A stretch of 64,000 nt of DNA. Source: Dichotomocladium elegans. Its lineage: Eukaryota; Mucoromycota; Mucoromycetes; Mucorales; Lichtheimiaceae. The DNA is taken from NCBI GenBank assembly GCA_025716815.1, contig JAIXMN010000018.1, positions 62,001 to 126,000 on the forward strand, written 5' to 3'. This document shows, piece after piece, positions 49,624-63,800 of this stretch. The translations under genes and the position numbers were made by a program. How positions within the stretch are numbered: the stretch's first letter is position 1; every line of letters begins with the position of its first letter. A model generated the notes under the pieces. That model searched no databases and was not told the origin of the DNA. It saw only the letters and a list, made by a program, of their open reading frames with translations.

Positions 49624-50994
49624 ATGACAACAAATCTCGATCGCCGATCCCTTATTCTTGGTGTCATTTCAGGTTCTCTCCTAACGCTTATTACGAGTTT
49701 GTATCTGCTTTGCCCCCGGGAACAGATAGCCGAACCGGAGGGATATGCTGATGGCGTCGATGGTCTCATTGGAAACACGCCGCTGATGCGAATCAAGAGT
49801 CTGTCCGAAGCAACGGGATGCACGATTCTGGTACAGAGAGGGAGCGAGCAAGCATGTTAATCTCTTCCGCTGGCTTAATATATTATTTGTTCAACAGGGA
49901 AAAGCCGAGGTAGTAGGATGAACATTGCTTCCATGAGCGCGTGAATTGACAGCTATTTTTGGGTGCAGTTTCTGAATCCTGGTGGAAGCGCAAAGGATCG
50001 TGTTGCGCTGAATATCATCCGGTCCGCCGAAGAGGCTGGGATCCTGAAGCCGCACACAGGCAGCACGGTCTTTGAAGGGACGGTGGGATCAACGGGAATC
50101 TCGATTGCCATGATTGCCCGCGCGCGGGGCCACAAGGCGTGGATCGTGATGCCCGACGATCAGGCCAAGGAGAAATACCAGCTCCTGGAAAAACTCGGTG
50201 CGACGGTCGAAAAGGTACGACCGGTAAGCATTATTGATAAGGGCCAATTTGTCAATCGGGCACGAGCACGGGCGGCCCAGTTTGGCGACGGAGAAGAGGT
50301 CAAGGGCTATTTTGCAGACCAGTTTGAGAACGAAGCGAATTTCAAGGCCCACTACGAAACAACCGGGCCAGAGATCTATCGCCAGATCGGCGACAAATTG
50401 GATGCGCTCGTGCTAGGTGCCGGCACAGGCGGCACGCTCTCGGGCATTGCGCTCTATCTCAAGCCACGTATCAAGAACCTCAAGGTGTTCCTCGCCGATC
50501 CACTCGGGTCAGGCCTCTTTAACAAGGTCAAATATAATGTCATGTATGCTCCGCAGGAGCGAGAAGGCACCCGGAAACGCCACCAGGTCGACACGGTCGT
50601 CGAAGGCATTGGCATTAACCGCCTCACCCGAAATTTTGAAAAGGGCCGTCTGCTCGTAGATGATGCATATAGGGTGACAGACGAAGAGGCCGTCAAAATG
50701 TCGCGTTTCCTCGTGCGCGAAGATGGTCTTTTTGTGGGGAGCAGCTCATCGGTTAACTGCGTTGCAGCAGTGCGTGTTGCGAGAGAACTCGGTCCTGGAC
50801 ATGTTATTGTGACTCTACTGAATGACTCTGGACAGCGGCACCTTACAAAATTCTGGCAAGTGTGATAGTATCTGGGCAGATGGCAGTTCGGCTCATGTAT
50901 GGAATTGTGCATTAGGAGCGACGACTATCTACGAGAGGCTGGGATCCCCCACACGCTAGCTGATGACGAGGGTGTGGATGATTTTATACAGTAA
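49624..50994 (+). CDS. Membrane-anchored cysteine synthase (Mcy1/Cys12-like)
   Basis: Four exons encode a PLP-dependent beta-family enzyme like yeast Mcy1 and fission yeast Cys12, which make cysteine from O-acetylserine and sulfide. The N-terminus has one membrane segment (SLILGVISGSLLTLITSLYLL), so it is probably outer-mitochondrial-membrane anchored. The core has GLIGNTPLMRI, the PLP lysine in NPGGSAKDR, the substrate loop EGTVGSTGIS and the phosphate-binding GAGTGGTLSG; the C-terminal SSSSVNC motif is present. Exon 2 is a 12-nt microexon (49898-49909) coding GKAE. The last intron (50856-50915) uses a GC donor, giving TKFW|SDDYLREAGIP. Convergent with the GH3 gene (75 bp between stops). Confidence 0.92.
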
Positions 50995-51069
50995 ACAATA
51001 CATAGAAACAGGACCCGACTTTGGCTTCATCCATGTTTGATTTTATTCCGGCAAATGCAATGAGAAGCA

Positions 51070-53927
51070 TCACAGATCAAATGAAGCAGTGAGACGAATA
51101 TCCCTACTACTGGCACCAACGAGAAGGGTATATTCGCCTTTTGGAACCACCCATCTGCCCTGGGCTGTATCCCATATACTGAGCTCCTTGCTTCCGAGTA
51201 AGAATCGGACCTCTTTGCATACTTCTGTCGGTAAGAACACTTTCTCAAACCCGCGCAGAAGCTTGGGCGGTTCCTTGGCCTCCTTCGGAAATGATACATA
51301 AGCTTGGACAATCTCCGCGCCATCGACCAACCCTGTATTGCATACGGTGGCAGTGGCAGCGACTTGAACATTCTGCGGTTGGGTATTCAGCATCAGGTGC
51401 TTATATGTGAATTCAGTGTAAGATAGACCGTAGCCAAATTCGTAGAAGGGCTCAATATCCTGAGCGTCGAACCATTTATAACCAACTAAAAGCCTTTCGT
51501 CATAAGTGATCTAAAGAAAAGAAGGAATTAAGCGATGCAGAGGATGACACCGATAGACGCAGACTTACCTGTGTCTTTAGCAGATGCACGTCAGCAGGAT
51601 AGTCACCGAACTTCTTTGCCAATGTATACGGAAGGCGTCCCGAGGGATTGACGTCACCGAATAAGACGTCTGCGAGTGAGTTGCCGGATTCCTGGCCCGG
51701 AAGACCAGCCCAGAGAATCGCCTTGATATTTGGATGGTTTGCCCATGACATATCCACAGGACCCACCGAATGAATAACAACGATAGTGTTAGAGCATGTC
51801 GCTGCGACGGCCCTGATCTAGAAAACACAGACACAATAACAGTGAGGGATCTGTGTGCCTCACGAACAGCCAACATTTACCACAAAAATTGAATCTCCAT
51901 CAAGCGTGACCATGACGCGATCGAATGCTTCCATCGAGAAAGCGCTCCCAAAAACTATGCAAGTATCGTTCTGTCGAAGAGCTGTGATAGGAAGAGTAAG
52001 AATGTCTGAAATGAGGGTCAGATCGTTAAGTGTTGCATCCACTTGAATCCCATCTTTCTTTGCACGCTCTCTAATCCCATAGAGTGGCTGCATAGAGTAA
52101 GGGGCATGAGCATATGAAACGTATATAAAGAAACGGATAGATTCACAACATACCGTGACGAGGTACGGAAATGACGCCGACCCGGAGCCTCCCCCTGTGG
52201 CGACTGTTCCTGTATTGCAGCTATGCACTAGACACGGCGGATTGGGTCCTCTAGCCACGCGGTGAGTATGTTATGTTTTGTTTACTTTATCTTATCCCTT
52301 ACAATAAGCCATTTCCAGCATCAGTGCCTGCAACAATGATCCGTTTATCGCTCAGTTTCTCGGGCTTGATTGGCAAGATGGAGTCTGTGTTTCGCAAGAG
52401 GACCACAGAGGCTGCACCGATCTGTCGAATACCCTTCTTGTGATCGCCTTGAACATCTAGTGCCGGATCAAGAGCTGGGTGGTTTGTATCGACGTTTAAT
52501 GGAGGAAAGTCCTACGAAATGGAATTCATGACTTTAATAACATGTTACCCATTTGTGTATCAATGTTTGCGTTTATATTTACTTACGGTGTCTTGACCCA
52601 TCTAATACGATTGGAAAGATTAGTATGGGGTGCTCGATTGGAAGAGTGTGAGAAGACGGATAAGTTCACTGTACCTTATACCATGATGCAACTATTCTCG
52701 ACGCTGCTTCGTTTAACTGCAATGAGAATGTGCTAGGTCAGAATACGTCCGTGTATGACGGGGACTGCGTCCCGTGTTATGCATGCCTTGGATTCGGGGA
52801 GTGATCCGTCTGCCACGGCTTTTTCGAGATGTGCCCCAAAGTAGCCATCTTTACCGGGCATGGTCATGTCGAGGCCGGCTGCGGCTGCTTGGGTGGTTGA
52901 ATGGGTCGCGTGCCAGTCACTCATGACAAAACCTCGAAACGACATCCTTTCCTTGAGATCACGCGTGAGGAGTTCTTTGTTCTCGCATGCATATGTTCCG
53001 TTCAACTTGTTGTATGAACACATGACTGCGCCAACGCCTGCATCGATGGCTTCCCGGAAGGGCCAGTAGTAAATTTCTTGTAGCGTCCGTTCATCGATCT
53101 TGGAATTTTCCTGTAAGCGATCCATTTGTTGGTGTTAGTCCGATATCTCTCTAGGCTTAGTACGTGGGAGTAGAACGTACGAGAGCTCGGAACGTTTCTT
53201 GATTATTGCCAATGAAGTGCTTTGCAGTGGCGATCTTTTACATATTTATACAAATATGTATATATGAATTATCAGTAAACGACCAACCTTTCCACCCCCC
53301 CTCCCAATGAATATATATTTTCTTACCACTCCTTGTTCTTGGGCTCCTGTAATAGTTTCATATGCGCACACGCCGGCCAAGAAGGGGTCCTTTTGGTGGA
53401 TGGACCAATTCGTCATGGTCAGCATTCATACTGTGTTTACAGGCTTTTTATATATATATCAAAAAGTTGAAATATACTTCTCCGAACGATTCCCAATTTC
53501 TGCCTGCCCTGGGCGCACGCATGATATCCATAGCCGGCCCTAGCCAGATATGAATACCCTTGGATCGAAATTCATGGCCGATATCTGCGCCGCGCTGATA
53601 AATCAGTTCACGATCGAATGATGCCGCGGCATTAATTCCTGCCACGAAAGCGCTCGCCAGCGAGGATCCACGGATGCCGAGTGGCCCGTCATTGAGGCAC
53701 AAGGACGGAAACACTGAGGTGGCGGCCGTATTTCCTCCACAACTGCCGACGAACTCGCCAATGCCTGTTGTGAGAGCAACCTTTTCTTTTGTTGACATTT
53801 GCGAAACGAGTGCCGTTGCGAGATGATACGCTTCGTCCCATGTTCGTGTCGATGCTGCCAAAAGATGCAGTGGGAACACAAACAGAAAGGCCACCAGCAA
53901 ACTCGCAATAGGAAAATGCGAGGCCAT
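51070..53927 (-). CDS. Secreted GH3 beta-glucosidase
   Basis: About 11 exons encode a glycoside hydrolase family 3 beta-glucosidase. A signal peptide is clear (MASHFPIASLLVAFLFVFPLHLLA), so it is secreted or wall-bound and likely releases glucose from cellobiose or short beta-glucans. The (alpha/beta)8 domain has LCLNDGPLGIR, WLGPAMDIMR-type loop, GRNWESFGEDPFLAG, AKHFIGNNQE and the nucleophile Asp in GFVMSDWHATH. The alpha/beta sandwich has VVLLRN, GLPGQESGNSLADVLFGD (acid/base region) and NPSGRLPYT. A fibronectin-III-like domain closes the protein (FYEFGYGLSYTEF ... LRGFEKVFL). Exon coding MGQDT is only 15 nt (52601-52587). Intron 52786-52717 uses a GC donor (ESK|LNEA). Confidence 0.94.
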
Positions 53928-54841
53928 GATGGCTAGTGGAAGGGGTGTGGGGTTGGGGAAAGAGAGAAAAGAAGGGAAGAGAGATGTGATGGAGGCAAAG
54001 GAGTGAGTGGAATTTATATGATTTTTGAACCAACCAAAAGAAAGATATCCTGCTTCGTTTTTGCGGACAAGGAGGGATAATGCCGCTATTTGTTATGGTA
54101 TGCGAGGGTCTTTTAAGGATGCCTATATCAACGTAAATCTTATGATGGGATCAGAGTATCATGGTCAGCTATCGTCTCCATATGGCCCCTCTTGTCACCG
54201 ACCCACTGCCTTCATCTGCTTCAATCTCAAATCCAAAGCAGAACAAGTATGAGAAGCTCATCAATCTAAGCTTCCTGTAGGAGCAAAGCGCTTACTGCAT
54301 TAGTGGATACTACATAATTCCAGGGAAACAAAGCGACACAGAGTATCCCGTTACTCACCCTCTATCGCCCTATTTAAAGTTCACATTTACCCAAAGACAT
54401 CCATGTCAATGCCCGGTCTATCAGCTGGCGAACTTCGTAATCGCCGGGGTGAACTATACCAAGGTCAAGGACGCCCTACCAATGATACGCTGAAGAGCAG
54501 TACGTCCTTCAACTATCAGAAGCTGCTGCTGCAGCCATGGCAATATTTCGCTATATCCGAGTTTGCTATCCTTGAAACTCTGCATACTCTATGTTAGAAA
54601 AGCCCATTATGTCTACAGTGCTACCCGTTTCTGGTAGATACTGAAATTTTTTTGCGTCTCCCTTATGGAAACCCCCTTAAGACAATATTTTACCAAACTA
54701 TTGGCGTAGAGTAATACTCGATACATTGAGAGTGTCCATCGACTGAAACAGCCTAATTGTCGTTGAAGAAAAGAAGAAAAAAACGATACATATCATCCGA
54801 AGGTTTATTACCCCCGCATACATTACCACCCTCCTCTTTTT
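53928..54841. other. Intergenic region upstream of the GH3 gene
   Basis: About 900 bp holding the beta-glucosidase promoter and the SNF1 3' end. Three plus-strand open frames (54025, 54403 and nearby) show no family resemblance and are probably accidental. No repeat stands out. Confidence 0.45.
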
Positions 54842-57528
<2,687 letters not shown>

Positions 57529-57689
57529 TGATAAAAGTTGTTGGGTAGACAAAGTGTTGACTAAAAGTAGATGTACGGACTTTCAAGCAATTCGCAACCC
57601 ATGTGAAGGAAATTCAATTTGGCAAATGTGGTACAAAGGCGTTCGCGCATTTTTTTTTATTGTCACGGCTTCTCTCTGGCTTCCTCATT
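57529..57689. promoter_or_regulatory. Compact divergent promoter, SNF1-SPC24
   Basis: Only 161 bases separate the two start codons, so SNF1 and SPC24 must share this promoter. No TATA box or named regulator site was recognised in it. Confidence 0.6.
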
Positions 57690-58460
57690 ATGCCTACCGA
57701 TAATAGCATGGAGCAATTAACGGAATTGCTAGAAAAAACAAATAATGCTATAAAAAATTCACGATCACGCGAAAATGTTGAGAAAGCCGATCGTCTTCTT
57801 CAATTCTTTCAAGATCAAATCGCCATTTCAAAAGCAAAAGAAGAGCAAGAAGAGCAAGGTACAAGTGTGTAAAGAAAAAAGGAGAGAGATTGACCGTTAC
57901 ACCTCAATCAATATGCCTGTTCATCGTAAGCTCATTGAGCATTCACTCGCCAGAGTTGCAACGCGAGCTTGAAAGTCTGGATCGTAGGCTTGACGACATT
58001 GGCAAACAGTACGATTTAGAAGAAATAGAGCAGCAGAAAGTGCAACTGGAAAAGGACGTTGAAAATGCTTCGATCACCACACACGAGTTGGAAAGAGAGA
58101 TTGAGTCTCTCAAGAAGGAACTGGCAGACCTCGAGGAAAAAGAAGAAAGTCTTTTGGTGAACGACTTTTCAAGGTGAGGTCTGCATGAACGAAGATAGTA
58201 GGACCTTAATTTACGTTGACTTCTTTAGTCTTCTCATTTCCATTTATCGAGGAATCGGCGTTCAAGTAATAAAGGAAGATAAGAGATGCACCAGCAAACT
58301 TCAACTAAGTAAGTACAGATTGTGAATGAAGAATATCCATCTCATATATTGCTCACGATTAGCGTCACCCAACAACCGACATATACAAATATTTGACGTC
58401 AATAGCGGATATACCTCATACTATATTACCAAAAAGATATGGCAATACATCACTCCTTAA
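57690..58460 (+). CDS. SPC24: Kinetochore Ndc80-complex subunit Spc24
   Basis: Four exons encode a small coiled-coil protein with the Spc24 globular end. The N-terminal part is a heptad-rich coil (MEQLTELLEKTNNAIK; LESLDRRLDDIGKQYD; VQLEKDVENASITTHELEREIESLKKEL). The C-terminal domain reads SLLISIYRGIGVQV...NNRHIQIFDVNSGYTSYYITKKIWQYI, matching the Spc24 fold that binds Spc25 and, through it, the inner kinetochore. The Ndc80 complex (Ndc80, Nuf2, Spc24, Spc25) couples chromosomes to spindle microtubules. Splices are at EEQ|ELQRE, SR|SLLI and QL|TSPNN. Identification rests on architecture and the C-terminal motif; such fast-evolving kinetochore proteins show low identity. Confidence 0.82.
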
Positions 58461-58576
58461 TGATCACGCATATTCACCCCTCCAGCATCCTCGCAATGCA
58501 TACATTTCTTCATATATACGGTAGTGCGCCTCTTTTTTCCACTAGTGTTATTTACAATTATCTTCCTTCCCTGTAA

Positions 58577-59489
58577 CTAGAGTGTCCCTTCAGCCCGGTC
58601 ATCCTCATTTCCTTTCCACAAGCCCTCCAGATTGTAGCGTTCACGGACTTCAGGCGTGAATAAATGCACCACACAATGTCCTAAATCAACAAGAATCCAT
58701 CCTGACTGGTCATCAAGTCCTTCTATGCGAATGACCGGCTTTTGTTGCTCGTCGCCGTCGAAATGCTTATTAATTGCCTTCTTAACCTACGCAAGTCAAG
58801 ATATATCAGCTATTCGAACAACGACGTATGTCAAATCCCTTGCATACCGTTTGCTTCAAAATTTCTGCAGTATTGGCTAGTAATCGATCGCCCATCGAAG
58901 ATTCAGCCACAATCATGTAGTTCGTAAAGTCACATTTCCCTCTCACATCGAGTACTTCTACTTTCTCCATGTTGTTCTCTTCGAGGAGACTCTTTAGCAT
59001 ATCCGGCGACATATCGCCGGTTTCAATTAGCTTTTTTGAAACTTGTTCAAGGGCTTGGCGATCTTGAAGCGCATCATCCATGGCACGGCGTTGCCAGAGC
59101 GGAATAAACTCTTCTTCGTCATTGTCAACGAACCACTCGGTGTCTACAACTTGCTCATCGTCGTCCTCGCCACCAGCAAGCTCATCGGCAACCTTCTCGG
59201 ATTCAAAAAGTTCAGGGAATTCCGCAGGATCAAGTGTCTCTAGCTCCTCTTCTTTTTGATCCTCCTGCAAATTCCTGTAAGGAAGCTGTTGTTCGCCCTG
59301 GATCGCAGGTGTCTTTGCTTCTGCCCACCATGGCGTCACGTGGGTGAAACATCGTAAATAGGCATTGTGAGGATGTCGAAAAATCGGGATGCCAGTTGCT
59401 TTACGCGGTACAGAAATACGTGCCGCACCGGCGATAGACGTGGAGAAGGCTATGAGCCGCCTGGAGAAAAGGCCATGCACGCTTTGCAT
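58577..59489 (-). CDS. Mitochondrial ribosome silencing factor (RsfS/Iojap, MALSU1-like)
   Basis: Two exons encode a mitochondrial RsfS/Iojap-domain protein. The N-terminus MQSVHGLFSRRLIAFSTSIAGAARISV is a basic matrix presequence. A long acidic linker follows (EEELETLDPAEFPELF; GGEDDDEQVVDTEWF), then the Iojap domain: VEVLDVRGKCDFTNYMIVAES, a conserved TAEILKQTVKKAINKHF helix (with the intron inside), and GWILVDLGHCVVHLFTPEVRERYNLEGLW. Bacterial RsfS and human MALSU1 bind uL14 on the large subunit and block premature subunit joining or aid its assembly. The ATG at 59489 opens the presequence; an upstream frame to 59600 adds unlikely residues. Convergent with SPC24 (116 bp). Confidence 0.9.
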
Positions 59490-59890
59490 AGTAAAAAAAA
59501 AGAAAGAATAAATAACAAATCTGGCGGGTTGGGGACAAAGGCATAAATTTTCAGCAATCCAACCAATAAAATGATACCTACGCAGACCAGAGCCGATCAT
59601 TTCAAACGGTCATGCCACACAAGATCAGAAACTTACTGGATTTGCCTTTAAGCACTTTTCTGTTTGGCAATCTTATGTTTCTTATTGTGCGGTCTGGTTT
59701 GACATAAGCCTTTGTTTCTATTGCGGTGTACTACAAGCGTGCTCTGCCTTACTAGGTTCCGATTTTATCCTACCATTATTTTCTGGGCTTTCTGTCCCCA
59801 GCTCAGGGGCGCTTCCTCGCCCCTCCCCTTTTTTATTCACCGTAAAAAAAAATAGCTCGCGGGTCAAAGAAGGAATGCTCATTCTTTCTC
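59490..59890. other. Divergent promoter region, RsfS gene and SDR gene
   Basis: About 400 bp between divergent starts, C- and T-rich near the SDR start; no specific site recognised. Confidence 0.5.
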
Positions 59891-60820
59891 ATGTCTCCAA
59901 AAGTCATTCTCATTACCGGTGGCACGAGCGGTCTAGGCCGTAGTGCAGCCCGAAAGTTCTTAACACAGGGTCATACAGTAGTGATCACCGGACGCAATGA
60001 GGAGAAGCTCAAAACAGCTGCAACTTGGATTAATGCCACTAGCAACAACGGAACTCTTCATTGTATCGCAATGGATCTGAGCAATCTTGCATCGATCGAC
60101 AAGGCAGTGGAAACCCTCCAGTTACTCGATATCACCCCCAATGTGCTCATCAACAATGCCGGAGTCGTGCTCTCGCAACTGCAGTACACCGGAGAGACGA
60201 ATGTAGTAGAAGAAACGATCTTTGTAAACGCGATTGCGCCTTGGTATCTTTCGCTGCGGCTCATACCCCTAATGAAGAAATCATACGCCATCAACCTCAA
60301 ACGCGAAGACAGACCGCGTATTTTGTTCGTCTCATCTTCACTTCATGACCCAGCAAATAAGGGTGGGAAGAGAACGGCTGGAGACTCTCTACCAGAGCAG
60401 GTTAACTTTGACAACCTCGACGGAGCTAAATCCTTCAGCGCAATGCAGTTCTATCGGATATCCAAGATCATCCAGCTCTGGCTTACTTTCTTGCTGGCCA
60501 AGTTAAACCCTGAACTGACCATATTTGCCTTTTCTCCCGGCTTCGTGCCATCAACGGGATTGAACCGCCATTCCAATATTTTAATACGGGTCCTCATGTC
60601 ATACGTCTTGATTCATATGAGCTTTGCAACGACCGAAGATGAAGCAGCAAATGATTATGCTTACTACGCTACTTCTGGAAACGTGGAAGGTGCCACAGCA
60701 GAATATTATCAAAAACGAAATATCTCTGAGAGTTCTGAGGAGTCACGGAATCATGAAAAGGCTAAACGCTTTTGGAACATAACCTGCGACATTTGCAACA
60801 TCGCGCAGCGTTTAGACTAG
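59891..60820 (+). CDS. Short-chain dehydrogenase/reductase (RDH/WWOX-like group)
   Basis: A single uninterrupted exon of 309 codons, the only intron-free complete gene in the window. It is a classical-size SDR with the nucleotide-binding TGGTSGLGRSAARKF, a basic residue after the second beta strand (VITGRNEEKLK) suggesting NADP(H), the NNAGV motif, the catalytic Ser in ILFVSSSLHDP and the YRISK (YxxxK) pair. The C-terminal half (SPGFVPSTGLNR ... EDEAANDYAYYATSG) resembles retinol-dehydrogenase-like fungal SDRs. Substrate cannot be predicted. The lack of introns contrasts with the neighbours, where about seven introns per gene is usual; it may reflect an old retrocopy or later arrival, but base composition is not strikingly different. 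Confidence 0.92.
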   Translation: MSPKVILITGGTSGLGRSAARKFLTQGHTVVITGRNEEKLKTAATWINATSNNGTLHCIAMDLSNLASIDKAVETLQLLDITPNVLINNAGVVLSQLQYTGETNVVEETIFVNAIAPWYLSLRLIPLMKKSYAINLKREDRPRILFVSSSLHDPANKGGKRTAGDSLPEQVNFDNLDGAKSFSAMQFYRISKIIQLWLTFLLAKLNPELTIFAFSPGFVPSTGLNRHSNILIRVLMSYVLIHMSFATTEDEAANDYAYYATSGNVEGATAEYYQKRNISESSEESRNHEKAKRFWNITCDICNIAQRLD

Positions 60821-63800
60821 AGCTATCGCTATTAGCCGCTCCTATACTGCAACGTATTCTATTCCTGATAGGTACACTCTTCTTCCTTTATAACATGAAA
60901 GCTATGTAAACTTAACCTTTAAACATACCTTTGGGTCTGATTAACACCCACTGTATCGAAGTTCCCGTTAAACATCTATAAATGAGAAAGGCCCTCTTCG
61001 GAACTACGTGCCTTCCGCCACTGGATCTTTTGCTTCGTTCTTCCTGCATATACATCGACGGAACGCCCTTTTGGACAGGTTGAGGGCATCCGATCTCTCC
61101 AGCAGCTGCCATCATGGGTTGTTCTCAGCCGATTAATGAATAATTTTGTCGTTGAGGCACTCTAAATAGTGCTTTTTCATTCTTCGTTGTGGATACTTGA
61201 GTAATGACCACTGCCTCTACGTTCCTTAACACGTTATCAATGCCCTTTTTTTCAGTGCAGTATCTATCATTGAGCTCCAGATAGCTGTTATGTTGTACCT
61301 GATGCACTCACGTTCTCACGCATCAGGTTGAAAGACATGTCTTTGGCTTGGCCAATATATGCTGTGTAGCTATGCCTGAGCAATGTTTCTTTCATCCAGA
61401 TATCTGTATTGTTTTCTTCGGATATGCGTCCCAAAGAGCTCAGAATTACCTTTGCAAGTTATAAGGCCCAGGTTTTCTGTGCGAAAGCAAACGGTTTGAA
61501 GAGAGTATACTTCCACATCTACGACATAGTCCATAGGCTCAGGGCACCCACATTCATAAACAGTATGGACCCTGTCCGTCATTGTACGTGCGTAAAGAAA
61601 TTATCCATTCATACCAGAATATTAAATGACCATGAGCTACCATATTTTTATAGAGGTGGGTGTATATTACAGTACCTGTGTGATGAACTTGTACCTACAA
61701 CAGCATTGTTGTACAGCCATCAAGTCAACTTACAAGGTAACTACTAGAGACACCTCAGTTTCTGATGTATTCCGAGCAAATGAGGAGACGTCTATAGAAT
61801 AAGTGTTTAGATATATACAGACGTTTCGGAAGTGGAAATATGAACAGTGAACAATATTGCAAATAGTATAATTCAGCATGAAAATGCTGGAGAATGGATA
61901 GCTGTCTGCTTGTTATCAGCACATACACACCCATGTATACATGTACACACGACACACGCGTAAGTACATGATATAGAACCCACGTGGACGTCAAGTTAAG
62001 AAAGGCAACTGAAGTAGTAAGCATATTGATTCATTGCTCGGGAATAATAAAGATTGGCCACGAAGACACCTCAATGCGTTCCCGGATATGAATCCTCATG
62101 GGGCGTATTGGATTAACACCACATGGAGATTCGATATATGAAAGGAACCTAGCTTAGAGCAGAGCTATCACTGCACGAACCTGTTATCACGATCACGTAT
62201 CTAACCTATACCCTGTGGTTCGCGCACCCCCTCCATCCCACCCATTAGGTATAAAGTTACAGATTGATTAATTGCGTTCAGACAACTTTCTCATGAGAAA
62301 GTCAATAAAAGGCCCTACTTCCGGAGAGAAAATGACCTTGCCTCCGACTGATATTCTCCAGCAATAGTTTGATCATGGTTAGCAAAGATGGCATGTTTAT
62401 GGGCATGCAGGCTAGTGCGGACATTGAAGATACAGTGCTAGTGTATAGGACATTCAGATGTCAACGCTTTCAACAAAGTACGCGATGCGTTAGCTCTCTC
62501 CTATTGACCTCGACAATGCGCGCCTGTTTTCTCGTATTGTGCTGCCCCAGATCAAGCAGACGTCTTGCGAAATATGCTATCTCAGAGCGCCTGCAGATCT
62601 AGCTACTGCATTTACGCGCATCCTTTATACCTAGCTCGCTCACATCTTTGGCAAACCAGACAGAACAGATGTGAACACAGCACAAAGTGATCGGAGAAAT
62701 AGGTAAGATGTGTATTTTGAAGCAATCTGATCTACTGAAACAGATGACGGTGCTTCATTCAACAAAGTTTTGTCCACATTATCATCTAGCACTGCGTGTT
62801 CGAGGATGGTTTGGGATGCAATAAAGCATTGATTGTTTATCGAGAGATAGCAGCACAGTTCGTATCTATAAGAAAAGTATATCATGAGGGCTGAGTTGAA
62901 TAGACCACATTTGGACATGGAGGAACGCTGGAGACGAGGATATAAAATCATTGATCTGTCACTTGTTTTTCTTTTAGTATGGCCGAGAATCTCAAATAGA
63001 ACGAGTATATTTCATAGATGATAATTCCTTGTCGCACAGCCCAGACCATCAGCACATTCATCACCGCTGTATAACGTAAATATTGTCCCATAACAGCTGA
63101 GGTGCTGTGAATATATGTATGTAGGTGTGGATACGACAAGCAAGAGCCGCATCGTTCTAGGCGCTTTGAATTTTCGAAGTTGGCTCCTTGACTCAGTTGA
63201 AAAGTTCAGAGCACAGAAGTCAACATGTCGAAGACTGTAGGCCGATCACACAACTTTGTATTCTGCGACGCAGCGCATGTCCTTGTACCCTGATGGGTGG
63301 GATGGTTTCCTACTGTCATCCGTTAATCTGGGAGCTTCAAAAGTAATATTGCTTATCTGCGAATGAAAGAGACTAGGTTTCACCATGAAGGCTTTCTTGG
63401 TCTTGGAACCGTCGTCTCCAATTGTTGTTTCTCAGCCTTTGGTCGGCGGTTCTTGTTCAATAGTATTTTGTCTCATTACTTTTCTGGGGTAATGTGCGTA
63501 TGCAGCTCTCCCCTACTATCCATTGACTTCTGCAAGGTCTTTCTATGTTTTGCCACTCATTGCGCATTCAAACAACGGCATCAACGCTATAGCGGAACAA
63601 GGGTGGGTTATTTTATGGCACACAGCTGGATTATTAGATAATCCGGGAAGCAGACACCCCTCTCTCTATGCATCGTGAGCCATATCATAAGAACGGCACC
63701 GCCATTGCTATTGCTCTAGGAATATATTCAACATAGGCATTTCTGATGCCCGGGTGCAGCAGCAGCAGTCCAAGGTTCAAGAAGCTGTTATAACAGTAGA

